Assembly: GCF_002441855.2 (NCBI RefSeq)
Contig: NZ_CP029487.1
Coordinates: forward strand, 2,046,001-2,110,000
Direction of reading: 5' to 3'
DNA from: Eubacterium maltosivorans
GTDB taxonomy: Bacteria; Bacillota; Clostridia; Eubacteriales; Eubacteriaceae
DNA: 64,000 nucleotides
Shown here: in pieces, positions 32,842 to 42,130 of the stretch
How positions within the stretch are numbered: position 1 is the first letter of the stretch
How the letters are laid out: each line of letters starts with the position of its first letter
Made by a program: the position numbers and the translations under genes
The notes under the pieces: generated by a model
Databases searched by the model: none
Told to the model about the DNA's origin: nothing
The model's input: the letters and a program-made list of their open reading frames with translations, nothing else

Positions 32842-34497
32842 ATGGATGAAAAGAATTTACAAGATCAGCGCGAGGAGCGTACCCCCGAAGAGCAGGCGAT
32901 TGAGAACGCCTCTCTTTTTGAGCGTCCTGTCCCTCCGGAGGATGCGGTCATCATTGATGAACCTGCTGCGCCAGAGGCTCAGGAGGAAACTGTTATTGAC
33001 CCGCCCAGGCCGCCTGAGGGCGGAACTGAAGGCGATGCCGACCAAGCAGGCGAGGTTCTCACCTTTGAGGAGGAGACCCCTGCCAATGATTCTGGAGACG
33101 GCGAGGAACCGCCGGATTCTGAAGAGAAAAAAAGCCATAAAAAGGTCTGGATCGGCATCGGTGTTGGAATTGGTATTATCCTGGCCATTTACCTTGGCTT
33201 AAGCTTTTATTTCAGCACTCGTTTCTATTTTAATACCACCATGAACGGCTTCAATGTCACTGGCAAAACGGCCGCTCAGGTCGACCAGGAAATGCAGCAA
33301 AACGCAGCGACACACACATTAACACTGAAGGAACGCGGCGGAAAAACCGAGACCATCGCTGCAGACCAGGTCAATATGCGCTATATTTCCGACGGTAAAA
33401 TTTCCCAGATGTTAAATGACCAGAACGCTTTTGCCTGGCCCATGTCTCTGGTGCCGTCGGGTCATCAGGATCTGGAAGCGACTTTCAGCTACGATGACGC
33501 TCAGCTCACCAATGCACTGAACCAGCTTCAGGCTGTATCCGGAGCAGAGGTCGTAAAGGTCGCCAATGCTTATCCTAAATTCAACGGTACAAGCTATACG
33601 ATCGAACCAGAGGTTACCGGCAACGAGCTGGATCCGGCCAAGCTAAAGGACGCTGTAAAAAACGCTATTTTATCCGGCGATACCGAGCTGGATCTGGAAG
33701 CGGCCGGCTGCTATAAAAAGCCTTCCTTTACCAAGGATTCCGCTAAGGTGAAAGAAGCGATGGATACCATGAACAAGTATCTGAACGCAATGGTTACCTA
33801 TACCTTTGGCGACGCAACAGAGGTACTTGATAAAAATACCATTAATACCTGGCTGGCTGTGGACGGCAATATGGATGTCCAGTTCAATCAGGACCTCATG
33901 ACCACCTATGTGGCCAATTTATCGGATAAATACGATACCTATGGCATTACGCGAAGCTTCCAGACTAGCGGCGGCGGCAGTGTCAGCATTGCCGGCGGCG
34001 ATTACGGCTGGCTGATTGACCAGGACGAAGAGGTCGCTGCGCTCATTCCAATTATCCAGGCAGGACAGCCTGTAACCCGTGAACCGGTTTACGCGCAGAC
34101 AGCTGCAAGCCACAGCTCTCCAGACTATGGAAACACTTATGTTGAAATCAGCCTCGGCGGGCAGTACATGTGGTTTTACAAAAACGGCGGCCTGGTCGTT
34201 GGCACTCCTGTTGTTACAGGAAGCCTGAGCGGCGGTTTTGCCACCCCAAGTGGTGTTTATGGCCTTGACTACAAGGCGATGAACGTTACTTTAAAGGGCG
34301 AGGGCTACGCCTCACCCGTTACCTTCTGGATGCCGTATGCCGGCGATATCGGGATTCATGACGCCTCCTGGCGCACAGACTTTGGCGGCAATATATACGT
34401 CAACAGCGGCTCGCACGGCTGTGTCAACACACCATATGCGGCTGCTCAGGCCATCTATAACGGTATCGAGGACGGTACCCCTGTTATTGTCTATTAA
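32842..34497 (+). CDS. L,D-transpeptidase with YkuD domain and peptidoglycan-binding region (551 aa)
   Basis: A 100-residue acidic, proline-rich cytosolic N-terminus is followed by one membrane helix (about 103-125) and an extracellular part. About 130-400 holds two copies of a region typical of the PG_binding_4 linker in clostridial L,D-transpeptidases. The last 125 residues are a YkuD catalytic domain, with IGIHDASWR and the active-site motif YVNSGSHGCVNTP, in which the Cys is the nucleophile. It should form 3-3 crosslinks in peptidoglycan as a type II membrane protein. AGAGGA precedes the ATG. It is a single-gene unit ended by the terminator at 34525-34556. Confidence 0.93.
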   Translation: MDEKNLQDQREERTPEEQAIENASLFERPVPPEDAVIIDEPAAPEAQEETVIDPPRPPEGGTEGDADQAGEVLTFEEETPANDSGDGEEPPDSEEKKSHKKVWIGIGVGIGIILAIYLGLSFYFSTRFYFNTTMNGFNVTGKTAAQVDQEMQQNAATHTLTLKERGGKTETIAADQVNMRYISDGKISQMLNDQNAFAWPMSLVPSGHQDLEATFSYDDAQLTNALNQLQAVSGAEVVKVANAYPKFNGTSYTIEPEVTGNELDPAKLKDAVKNAILSGDTELDLEAAGCYKKPSFTKDSAKVKEAMDTMNKYLNAMVTYTFGDATEVLDKNTINTWLAVDGNMDVQFNQDLMTTYVANLSDKYDTYGITRSFQTSGGGSVSIAGGDYGWLIDQDEEVAALIPIIQAGQPVTREPVYAQTAASHSSPDYGNTYVEISLGGQYMWFYKNGGLVVGTPVVTGSLSGGFATPSGVYGLDYKAMNVTLKGEGYASPVTFWMPYAGDIGIHDASWRTDFGGNIYVNSGSHGCVNTPYAAAQAIYNGIEDGTPVIVY

Positions 34498-34524
34498 TAA
34501 GATTAAGGCGCTTAAAGCACCTGT

Positions 34525-34556
34525 GGCGTTCCAAAACGGAACGCCTTTTATTATTT
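34525..34556 (+). terminator. Terminator after the L,D-transpeptidase gene
   Basis: GGCGTTCC / GGAACGCC stem around AAAAC, followed by TTTTATTATTTT. Confidence 0.85.
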
Positions 34557-34571
34557 TAGAAGGAGAATCCT

Positions 34572-35294
34572 ATGTCTATTACCTGGAATCCCTGGCATGG
34601 CTGTCAAAAGATCAGCGCTGGGTGCCAGAACTGTTATGTCTACCGTATGGACGAGAAATACGACCGCGACAGCCATCAGGTATCTAAAAATTCCTGCTTT
34701 AACCTGCTGTTGAAAAAAAAACGGGATGGAAGCTTTAAAATCCCTCCAGGCGAAATGGTTTATACCTGCTTTACCTCCGACTTCTTTCTGGACGCTGCCG
34801 ACGCCTGGCGGCCAGAGGTATGGGCGATGATGCGTGAGCGCTCCGACTTAAACTTTTTGTTTATCACAAAGCGTATCCACCGCTTTGCAGCGTGTATCCC
34901 TGAGGACTGGGGCGACGGCTATCCCAATGTTCATATCTGCTGTACGGTTGAAAACCAGGCCATGACCGACTACCGTCTGCCGCTGTTTAAAGAGGCGCCC
35001 ATCCGCTATAAAAGTATTGTGTGCTCCCCCCTGCTCGGCCCTATCGACCTCACTCCCTGGCTCGATCCTTCCTGGGTATGCCAGGTAACCGTCGGCGGTG
35101 AATCCGGCCTCAATGCACGGGTATGCCATTACGACTGGATACTGAGCCTGCACAGACAGTGTGTTGACGCCAGAGTCGCCTTTCATTTCCAACAGACCGG
35201 CGCGCGCCTGGTAAAGGACCATAAGCTCTACCGGATCAAACGCAGGGACCAGCATTCCCAGGCAAGAAAGGCCGGACTTAACTATACACCATAA
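34572..35294 (+). CDS. DUF5131 (phage Gp37/Gp68-like) family protein (240 aa)
   Basis: The start MSITWNPWHGCQKISAGCQNCYVY holds the conserved CX6CX2CY cysteine pattern of the DUF5131/Gp37-Gp68 family, which is reminiscent of iron-sulfur radical enzymes. Later landmarks are YTCFTSDFFLDAADAWR, FLFITKRIHRF and VTVGGESG. Family members occur in phages and bacterial chromosomes and their reaction is not established. AAGGAGA lies before the ATG at 34572. It shares a bidirectional terminator (35293-35322) with the convergent peptidase gene. Confidence 0.85.
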   Translation: MSITWNPWHGCQKISAGCQNCYVYRMDEKYDRDSHQVSKNSCFNLLLKKKRDGSFKIPPGEMVYTCFTSDFFLDAADAWRPEVWAMMRERSDLNFLFITKRIHRFAACIPEDWGDGYPNVHICCTVENQAMTDYRLPLFKEAPIRYKSIVCSPLLGPIDLTPWLDPSWVCQVTVGGESGLNARVCHYDWILSLHRQCVDARVAFHFQQTGARLVKDHKLYRIKRRDQHSQARKAGLNYTP

Positions 35295-35322
35295 AAAGAC
35301 CAGCTGCACGGCTGGTCTTTTT
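35293..35322. terminator. Bidirectional terminator
   Basis: AAAAAGACCAGC / GCTGGTCTTTTT around a short loop serves the DUF5131 gene on the plus strand and the M20 peptidase gene on the minus strand. Confidence 0.85.
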
Positions 35323-35336
35323 CGAGTTTTAATCTG

Positions 35337-36557
35337 TTATTTCTTTTTCAAATCAAGGACAGCGGCAAGTATTGCCTCTGTTCCCTTGATGGTTTTCATC
35401 ATCTGCGAAATTTTGACCTGTTCCTTCGGCTGATGCGCCCATTTCTCTTCAGCATGAGAGTATCCAATGGTCGGAATCCCACGCAGTCCCGCGGTATATC
35501 CACCATCTGTACCAAATTTCCAGTAAAAGCACTCCGGCTTTTGTCCTGCGTTCTCCAATGCGTCCAGAGCCTTTTTTACCACAGGTATCTGCTGGTCTGT
35601 CGCCCAGGGCGGATGATATTTATTCACTTCACAGGTGTAACCTGTGTAAGTTTTTTCACAGTAAGCCCGCGGATATACCTCGGCCTTAAATTCCGGATCC
35701 TTTTCCGCAAAGCCGTCAATTACCGTCTTAAGCTGACGCACCACGTCCTCCAGTGTTTCATCCGGCGAATAGCGCCGGTCAATGGATATTTCACATTCAT
35801 CAGGAATAATACTCTGTGCGCCCGGACGGACAATACAGTCGGTTATTGTAACTGAATTATCGCCCAAAACCGGATGGGCTTTAAGCGTCCCGGGCATCTC
35901 CTCGAAAATATACTGCATAACAGGCAGCATTTTTTCAAGCGCGTTGATTCCCTGCTTTGGCTGGGAGGAATGCGCTGTCTTTCCCATTGTTTTAACGACA
36001 AGCTCTACCTTTCCACGGTGTCCCAACGCCACCCTTCCTGAGCTCGGCTCACACAGAATACACAAATCAATGCTTTCACCTTCAAGGGTATGGTCAATAA
36101 GATACTGCATTCCCAGCATTTCTGCCGCTTCCTCATGCACGACCGCCGAAAAAATAATCTTGCCTTTCAGAGAGGCCCCCGCATCCAGGGCCTGCTTAAT
36201 CTGCTTAAATGCAAAAAACTGTGCTGCCAGCCCTGCCTTTAAATCACTGGCGCCCCTACCGATCAGCACATCCTCCTCTACGGCCGCTTTAAAAGGACTG
36301 TAAGGCTTCCACGCCTCCAAATTTCCTTCGGGCACCACATCAAGGTGTCCGTTCAGCAAGACTGTCGGCCCGTCTCCACAGGCTATTTCTCCATAGACAT
36401 TGCCCGCTTTATCGACCTGCGGCGTGACGCCAATCTGGTCTAAAGCATTCTGCATAAATTTTGCGGCTTTGCCTTCTTCTCCAGAAAGAGACGGTATTTC
36501 AATCAATGCTTTTAAAAACTCCACATAATCTTTTCGTATTTTACAATCGTCTGACAT
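35337..36557 (-). CDS. M20 family metallopeptidase / deacylase (ArgE/DapE/YgeY-like, 406 aa)
   Basis: A zinc-dependent amidohydrolase of the M20 family. NGHLDVVP contains the first metal His and the catalytic Asp, GRGASDLKAG the bridging Asp, and VVHEEAAEM the general-base Glu pair. KTAHSSQPKQG belongs to the dimerisation domain. The end, YWKFGTDGGYTAGLRGIPTIGY, is closest in my memory to YgeY-type selenium-metabolism-linked hydrolases, but none of their usual partners is present, so the substrate is open. AGGAGG precedes the ATG. The GntR regulator lies upstream, with a terminator hairpin between. Confidence 0.88.
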   Translation of the reverse strand: MSDDCKIRKDYVEFLKALIEIPSLSGEEGKAAKFMQNALDQIGVTPQVDKAGNVYGEIACGDGPTVLLNGHLDVVPEGNLEAWKPYSPFKAAVEEDVLIGRGASDLKAGLAAQFFAFKQIKQALDAGASLKGKIIFSAVVHEEAAEMLGMQYLIDHTLEGESIDLCILCEPSSGRVALGHRGKVELVVKTMGKTAHSSQPKQGINALEKMLPVMQYIFEEMPGTLKAHPVLGDNSVTITDCIVRPGAQSIIPDECEISIDRRYSPDETLEDVVRQLKTVIDGFAEKDPEFKAEVYPRAYCEKTYTGYTCEVNKYHPPWATDQQIPVVKKALDALENAGQKPECFYWKFGTDGGYTAGLRGIPTIGYSHAEEKWAHQPKEQVKISQMMKTIKGTEAILAAVLDLKKK

Positions 36558-36611
36558 TTTGTTTCCTCCTGAACTTAATGGCCTGCGCTTATCAGTTGGT
36601 TGACGATATTT

Positions 36612-36700
36612 TAAATAAAAAGACCAGCAGCTCAGGCCTGAAAGACCTGCTATCGTAATAATATCCAGGTTTTATAAGGCTCTTGAAGCGGCTGGTCTCA
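36612..36700 (-). terminator. Compound terminator after the GntR gene
   Basis: An outer GAGACCAGC / GCTGGTCTT pairing encloses an inner CAGGTC/GGCCTG hairpin and ends in TTTTTATTT in the transcript direction. Confidence 0.6.
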
Positions 36701-36706
36701 CCACGT

Positions 36707-37441
36707 TTATAAATTATGAAACTCATACTTCAATTTGATTTTATCTCCACGAAAGACAACTTTAGAATACTCGTAGGGCGTATCGTCCTGTGCAAAAAGA
36801 ATATCCTCAAGAATCAGAAGCGGATAGCTTTCTTCCACGCGGAAAAGCTGGGATTCTTTTTTAGATGCCTTGACGGATTCTAACGTTTCCTGTATGCGTG
36901 TGGGCAACAGCTGATATTCTTTCTCAAGAATAATACACAGCTGCTCATCAACAAGATCATGCTTTTCGATTCCCTCGCACAACTGTACTGGGATATAAGA
37001 GTAATGCAGACTGATCGGCCTGCCCTTAAGATATCGCATACGCTCAATCAGCATAACCGGCGCAGCCTCGGGAATGCGCAGCTTTCTCGATACGCTGCCT
37101 GAAGCCTGGATAATGGCAGAGTCCAACAGTTTTGTCGTCGTTTCGTACCCCATACGCTCAAGCTGCTCCCGAAAGCCCATATACGCTAAAGATTCTGTCA
37201 TAATCTTTGGCTCAGATACAAAGGTACCCTTACCTGGAACGCGGTAGAGTACACCCTCCTGAACCAGATTCTGACAAGCCGTTCGAATGGTCATACGGCT
37301 TAGATCATACTCTTTGCTCAGCTCGCTTTCAGAGGGGATTGCAGTTTGTGGTTTCCAAATGCCGGTGTCGATATTATTTCGTATCAGCTCTTCTAACTGA
37401 ACATAAAGTGGCTTTGGATTATTTCTTTCAATACTATTCAT
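36707..37441 (-). CDS. GntR/HutC-family transcriptional regulator (244 aa)
   Basis: N-terminal winged helix (LEELIRNNIDTGIWKPQ, LSKEYDLSRMTIRTACQ, RVPGKGTFV) followed by a UTRA ligand-binding domain (about 90-240). HutC-type regulators usually bind palindromic operators and respond to sugar phosphates or related metabolites. It lies at the downstream end of the carbohydrate operon, and the TGGTCATGACCA palindrome at that operon's promoter (49271-49282) is a likely target. It has its own promoter (37473-37502) and GGAGG before the ATG. Confidence 0.92.
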   Translation of the reverse strand: MNSIERNNPKPLYVQLEELIRNNIDTGIWKPQTAIPSESELSKEYDLSRMTIRTACQNLVQEGVLYRVPGKGTFVSEPKIMTESLAYMGFREQLERMGYETTTKLLDSAIIQASGSVSRKLRIPEAAPVMLIERMRYLKGRPISLHYSYIPVQLCEGIEKHDLVDEQLCIILEKEYQLLPTRIQETLESVKASKKESQLFRVEESYPLLILEDILFAQDDTPYEYSKVVFRGDKIKLKYEFHNL

Positions 37442-37472
37442 CTTTAATCCTCCTGAAAGTGTGTGTCTATAT

Positions 37473-37502
37473 CATACCATAATCTTAAACGCTTTTTCAA
37501 TA
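37473..37502 (-). promoter_or_regulatory. Probable promoter of the GntR gene
   Basis: TTGAAA (37497-37502) and TATGAT (37473-37478) with an 18-base spacer, about 30 bases before the start codon. Confidence 0.55.
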
Positions 37503-37563
37503 TCGTAAACCACTTTGTTATAACGCAAACTTTCTTATGGCTTCAATTTAAACCGGAATGGCC

Positions 37564-38928
37564 TTAGAACTCCAGTTTTTTTATTATTTTACTCGAAACA
37601 TCTTCCATGATACCAAGGGCTTCAGCCAACCAAAGTGCATTGTAACGGCCGCTGCGCGTTTCCTTTGCAAAGTACAGGCTCTTTACCAGCTCATCCTTAT
37701 CAATCTGCAGCTGTTTTGGGTGCCATGGAGCGCCTGCTTTTTTTAGTTTTTCAATAAGGGCCCCGGACGAAGGCATCGCTTCAAAACGTTTGGCCAGTGC
37801 TTCACGGTGCTCAATAATCTTTTCTATTTCATTTCGTCTTACTGCTTTGTCAAAGGAATGGTTTTCTGCCTGTAATTCCAGAATACTCTCCGCGCCCTCG
37901 CCATAAACCGCTCGGATTTCCTTTTCCCATTCGCCTCTGTCCCAGGTTTTTTCCACAGCCTTTTCAACATCGAAGCGCTCAAAATCGATCGCCATAATTT
38001 CTTCCCAAATCATGGTGTTGATAACGGCCCCAACACCGACCTCCTGGCCGTGCATTGATTGCGGCACACCCTTTTCATCCTGGCATTTAATCCAGAAATG
38101 GTTCAGCTGGTGCTCAGCACCGGAGCCACAGGGCGATGAATCATACCACGCCATCGCCACCGCACTTTTATACAAGGCATCTGTTAAATTTTCAATGGCC
38201 TTTTTCTCTCCTGGCACGATCCCCTCTATTGTCTCATCTGCGGCCCCTTCGGCGATACACTCGCCCATCATCGCTTCTACCCGGTCACAATAATAAATGT
38301 CCTTAATCAATTTTCCTGCATACCAGTCCATACCTGCGCTTATTTTAGAGATCACCTCGCCCACACCGGCAGCGTTCATGACACTCGGCGCTTTAGCAAT
38401 AATATCGGAATCGGCCAGAAGCAAACTGGGATAATTAAGGTAATATGTAACCTGGAGCCCATCGACAATGATAATGGACATGTTTGTAAAAAAACCATCC
38501 ATCGTCATGGCCGACGGAATAGAAACACATTCCAGTTTCAGGCGTGTTGCCACATAACGGACCACATCCGTCACTGTTCCGCCCCCTAATGATACGATAT
38601 AATCAGCGTCGAAGGGCGTATTGCAGACAACATTCCCAACCGTGTGCTCATCCGGGCGGATATGGCCTTTGAGCACATAGCATTCAATCTCAAGCCCCTG
38701 CTCCTGCCAATATGCGTAGATTTCCCTGCCAATGGAACCAAAAATCACCTCGTCTGTTACGAGTATCCCCTTTTTACCAAGCTCAAGTGCTTTGACATAA
38801 TAAGGCAGCTTTCTTGCCGCACCCGAATCAATAACGACCTCTCCAATCGGCATCTTATGATGTCTCCCACATTCACAGTCAAAATCATGCCTTTCATAAA
38901 TATTAAAACCGCTGTTTTGCGTATCCAT
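37564..38928 (-). CDS. Glycerol-1-phosphate dehydrogenase-like enzyme (AraM/EgsA family, 454 aa)
   Basis: NAD(P)-dependent dehydrogenase of the iron-containing/dehydroquinate-synthase-like superfamily. Seen are the nucleotide motif YIVSLGGGTVTDVVRYVA, SIPSAMTMDGFFTNMS, GVGEVISKISAGMDW with the Asp of the metal site, and later His residues (EHQLNHF, MHGQEVGVG) that complete it. AraM-type enzymes reduce dihydroxyacetone phosphate to glycerol-1-phosphate; here, beside an FGGY kinase and aldolases, oxidation of a polyol phosphate is as likely. GGAGGAAA precedes the ATG. A hairpin (38945-38972) separates it from the kinase gene. Confidence 0.85.
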   Translation of the reverse strand: MDTQNSGFNIYERHDFDCECGRHHKMPIGEVVIDSGAARKLPYYVKALELGKKGILVTDEVIFGSIGREIYAYWQEQGLEIECYVLKGHIRPDEHTVGNVVCNTPFDADYIVSLGGGTVTDVVRYVATRLKLECVSIPSAMTMDGFFTNMSIIIVDGLQVTYYLNYPSLLLADSDIIAKAPSVMNAAGVGEVISKISAGMDWYAGKLIKDIYYCDRVEAMMGECIAEGAADETIEGIVPGEKKAIENLTDALYKSAVAMAWYDSSPCGSGAEHQLNHFWIKCQDEKGVPQSMHGQEVGVGAVINTMIWEEIMAIDFERFDVEKAVEKTWDRGEWEKEIRAVYGEGAESILELQAENHSFDKAVRRNEIEKIIEHREALAKRFEAMPSSGALIEKLKKAGAPWHPKQLQIDKDELVKSLYFAKETRSGRYNALWLAEALGIMEDVSSKIIKKLEF

Positions 38929-38944
38929 TTTTCCTCCAAAATAA

Positions 38945-38972
38945 AATACTGGCCAGTGTCAACCTGGCCAGT
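38945..38972 (-). terminator. Hairpin between the kinase and dehydrogenase genes
   Basis: ACTGGCCAG / CTGGCCAGT arms with ATTTTATTTT after them; probably lets a fraction of transcripts continue into the dehydrogenase gene. Confidence 0.65.
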
Positions 38973-38988
38973 ACGTATATGTTTTTTA

Positions 38989-40509
38989 TTAGAATATACG
39001 GTTGTCCAAGGCGTTATAAACGTTGATAAAACGCTGATAAGCTTTATCATAAGCTGCGAATTTTTCGGGATTAGGTTCGAAAACTTCTGTCAGTTGAACC
39101 GCTTTTTCAGCTGCATCCCGGCAGTTTTCATAAGCGCCAACGCCGATGCCAGCGTACAGAGCAGCCCCTAAGCAGCCTGTTTCTCCTGCGCTCAGCAGCT
39201 GGATAGGCAGTTTGAAAATGTCGGCCAGCATCTGGCACCACATCGGAGATTTCGCGGCGCCGCCTGTCAAACGAATTGAGTTGATTTTGATCCCAGCTTC
39301 CAGCTCTGCGTTAATGATATCATATACCTCAAAGCTGATGCCTTCCATTACCGCCCTTGCCATATCAGCTTTTTTTGTTCCAAGAGACATTCCGATAAAA
39401 ACACCGCGTGCCTTATCATTGATTTTAGAGCCGGACGCCCCCTGCAGGTATGGTAAAAAGGTTATACCATTTGCTCCTGGCGGTACGTCTGCAATCTGCG
39501 CGTTGATGAGCTCATACGGGTCTGTTTTGACCAGCTCAGCCGAAAATTTTTCAATGTCACAGAATGTATCGCGGTACCAGCGGTAACTTGAGGCGGATGT
39601 ATTTGAAAAGGCCTCGATGGTGTAATTACCAACGCCATGATTCCCCTTAACAACGAGTCTTCCCTTTGGATCGCGGATCGGTTCATCACTCACAATAAAG
39701 CATGAGCCGAAGGTTCCCATTACCACAACTGCTGTTCCATCATCCACACCGCCCGAGCCAAAGGTATTACAGTTCTGGTCGTGAGCGCCGACACAGATTG
39801 GTGTTCCTTCAGCCAAACCAGTCAATTCTGCGACATCCTTTGGAATATGTCCGACAACTTTCCCCGGTTCGTCTACCAACTCAGCTCTTTTTTCCAGCGG
39901 AATCCCTAACATATCATGCATGCGCTTCGACCAGCATTTATTGTTGATATCCATCATACCCTCGCGGCTTGCAGATGAAAAGTCTGTATAATACCCATCT
40001 GCGCCAAGCTGCTTGAGAAAATAGTCCTGATGTGTGGAGAACATGGCTGTTTTATTCCAGTTTTCCGGCTCATGATGTTTAAGCCACACTAATTTCGCGA
40101 TACTAAAGCACATTCCCAGCGGATCGCCAGTCAGCTGGTAATATTCTTCTCTTGGAATCTGATCTGTAATCCATTTTATTTCTTCCTCGCTGCCTCGGAG
40201 ATCCTGCCAGCCTACAAACGGGCGGATCAGTTCGCCTTCTTCATCTAAAAGACCGATAACAGACCCCTGGGAAGAAAGCCCCACAGCCATGATATCCTTT
40301 GGGTCTACCTGCGCCTTACGGATGGCTTCCTTACATGTTTTGAACAATGCCGGGGTCATATCCTCCGGAATTTGTTCTACCCAGCCTTCATTCGGGTAGT
40401 AACATGGGTATTCACGGTAATCGCTCCCAATAAGGTTTCCTTCAAGGTCAAAAACGCATACTTTACAGCCGGTCGTTCCGGCGTCCATACCAACTAAATA
40501 TTTTCCCAT
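38989..40509 (-). CDS. FGGY-family carbohydrate kinase (506 aa)
   Basis: Phosphorylates a sugar or polyol with ATP. The N-terminal phosphate motif MDAGTTGCKVCVFD, the sugar-site region VGWQDLRGSEEE, the middle VGAHDQNCNTFGSG, the second phosphate loop VVVMGTFGS and the C-terminal adenosine motif IRLTGGAAKSPMWCQM are all in family order. It is closest in feel to xylulokinase-like members, but the exact substrate cannot be read. It lies in the operon with four DeoC-like aldolases upstream. It has GAGGAGA before the ATG. Confidence 0.9.
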   Translation of the reverse strand: MGKYLVGMDAGTTGCKVCVFDLEGNLIGSDYREYPCYYPNEGWVEQIPEDMTPALFKTCKEAIRKAQVDPKDIMAVGLSSQGSVIGLLDEEGELIRPFVGWQDLRGSEEEIKWITDQIPREEYYQLTGDPLGMCFSIAKLVWLKHHEPENWNKTAMFSTHQDYFLKQLGADGYYTDFSSASREGMMDINNKCWSKRMHDMLGIPLEKRAELVDEPGKVVGHIPKDVAELTGLAEGTPICVGAHDQNCNTFGSGGVDDGTAVVVMGTFGSCFIVSDEPIRDPKGRLVVKGNHGVGNYTIEAFSNTSASSYRWYRDTFCDIEKFSAELVKTDPYELINAQIADVPPGANGITFLPYLQGASGSKINDKARGVFIGMSLGTKKADMARAVMEGISFEVYDIINAELEAGIKINSIRLTGGAAKSPMWCQMLADIFKLPIQLLSAGETGCLGAALYAGIGVGAYENCRDAAEKAVQLTEVFEPNPEKFAAYDKAYQRFINVYNALDNRIF

Positions 40510-40601
40510 TTTGTTTCTCCTCTATAACTTCGTTTTAGTTTTTAATATTAAATCTCTGATCAAAGTCCCCCAACTCTGATTTTGGCAGTATGTTTTTTGC
40601 T

Positions 40602-41321
40602 TTATCCCTGGTATGCGGGAATTAATCCAATTTTCCGTAAATCATCAACGCCGTCTAAAATTTCTTTGCCGCCCTGAGTTCCGATCAATTCTGCTCCGGC
40701 TAAAATAAAGGCAAATGCATTCTGCGGACGCGGCGCCTTAACCCCTGCAACCTTTACCTTGGTGTCAGAACCTTCCAATGCTTCTACCATTAAGATAACG
40801 TCTGAGACACTTGGTCCTGCATATTGTCCTGTCGAGGTCTTAACCCAGTCGATACCTGCTTCGGCCACCAGCTTGGTAGCGGTTACAATTTCTTCTTTGG
40901 TTAACATACAGGTTTCAATGATCATCTTGGTCATTGCCGGTCCCGCTGCTTTTTTATAGTCCTTGAATTCCTGCAAGACCTTATCGTATTTTCCTTCTTT
41001 TAAATCGCCAACATTCATACAGTTATCCAAGACTGTTGCACCCAAACGAACGGCTTCTTCTGCTTCAAAACATTTTACCGCGCTGCTCTGCTGTCCAAAA
41101 GGAAAACCGATCCCTGCCCCGACCAACAGATCTGTTCCTTTTAATTCCTCAGCAACGACCGGGGTCCAGTAAGAGGATGAAAAACAGAATGCCTTGCAGT
41201 TGTACTCAATAGCGGTCCGGCACCCTTTACGGATGTCCTCTTCTGTTGAGTCTTTGCCCAGAACAGAAAAATCAATCAGCTTTCCCATGTCACGTTTTGT
41301 CATTTTCGATAAATCAACCAT
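40602..41321 (-). CDS. DeoC-like class I aldolase, paralogue 1 of 4 (239 aa)
   Basis: Deoxyribose-phosphate aldolase fold. The Schiff-base lysine motif is DWVKTSTGQYAGPS. A downstream lysine motif KVKVAGVKAPRPQNA occupies the place of the second active-site lysine, and TVLDNCMNVG holds the conserved Asp. Slightly longer than, and clearly distinct from, classical DeoC (GVKxPRxQNA instead of the usual AAGGIR). It is the last of four tandem paralogues of identical length and the one nearest the kinase. A GGAG site precedes the ATG at 41321. Confidence 0.85.
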   Translation of the reverse strand: MVDLSKMTKRDMGKLIDFSVLGKDSTEEDIRKGCRTAIEYNCKAFCFSSSYWTPVVAEELKGTDLLVGAGIGFPFGQQSSAVKCFEAEEAVRLGATVLDNCMNVGDLKEGKYDKVLQEFKDYKKAAGPAMTKMIIETCMLTKEEIVTATKLVAEAGIDWVKTSTGQYAGPSVSDVILMVEALEGSDTKVKVAGVKAPRPQNAFAFILAGAELIGTQGGKEILDGVDDLRKIGLIPAYQG

Positions 41322-41355
41322 TTTTTTACTCCTTTATTTTGTTATTATTTTAAAT

Positions 41356-42075
41356 TTAACCTTCATATTTTGGAACAACGCCAATTTCACGCATCATATC
41401 TAAAGAGTCAATGATCTGCGGCGCCTGGCGTGTACCGATCAATTCTGCTCCGCCCATTAAGAAGCAATAAGCGTTTTGCGCTCTTGGAAATTTAACGCCG
41501 GATACCTTTACCTTTGTATCGCTTCCTTCCAGGGTCTTGGCCATAATGCGTACCTGTTCCATCGTTGGGCCTTCCCACTGTCCTGTTGATGATTTGGCCC
41601 AGTCAAGTCCCGCTTCTGCAATAAGCTCACAACCAATACGAATTTCTTCATCTGTCAGCATGCATACTTCCAGGATCATTTTTGTGATTGCCGGTCCTGC
41701 CGCTTTTTTATAATCTTTAAATTCCTGAAGAATCTGGTCGTATTTTTTGTCTTTCATCAGACCAACATTCATGACATTATCTAAAACGGTCGCTCCCATT
41801 CTTACAGCTTCTTCTGTCTCAAAACATTTAACTGCGCTGGTCTGCTGCCCAAACGGGAATCCAATCCCTGCGCCAACTAAAATATCGGTCCCCTTTAATT
41901 CTTCCGCAACCACAGATGACCAGATTGAAGAAGAGAAGCAAAAAGCCTTTACATTGTATTCAATGGCTGTTTTACACTCTTTGCGTATAATCGCTTCTGT
42001 CGTGTCCTTTGGGCCAATGAAATAGTCGAAACATTTGCCAACGTCTTTTTTTGTCATTTTTGAAAAATCAATCAT
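41356..42075 (-). CDS. DeoC-like class I aldolase, paralogue 2 of 4 (239 aa)
   Basis: Same family and length as its three neighbours, most similar to copy 1 (both have YNxKAFCFSSS and VGAGIGFPFGQQ). Schiff-base motif DWAKSSTGQWEGPT, conserved Asp in TVLDNVMNVG, second lysine motif KVKVSGVKFPRAQNA. All catalytic residues expected of the family are kept, so it is not obviously inactive. It is separated by 34 bases from copy 1 and has its own ribosome site. Confidence 0.85.
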   Translation of the reverse strand: MIDFSKMTKKDVGKCFDYFIGPKDTTEAIIRKECKTAIEYNVKAFCFSSSIWSSVVAEELKGTDILVGAGIGFPFGQQTSAVKCFETEEAVRMGATVLDNVMNVGLMKDKKYDQILQEFKDYKKAAGPAITKMILEVCMLTDEEIRIGCELIAEAGLDWAKSSTGQWEGPTMEQVRIMAKTLEGSDTKVKVSGVKFPRAQNAYCFLMGGAELIGTRQAPQIIDSLDMMREIGVVPKYEG

Positions 42076-42130
42076 TTTTTACTCCTTATCCTGCTTATCC
42101 TTTAATTTATATTCTGGCTTATCTGCTGGC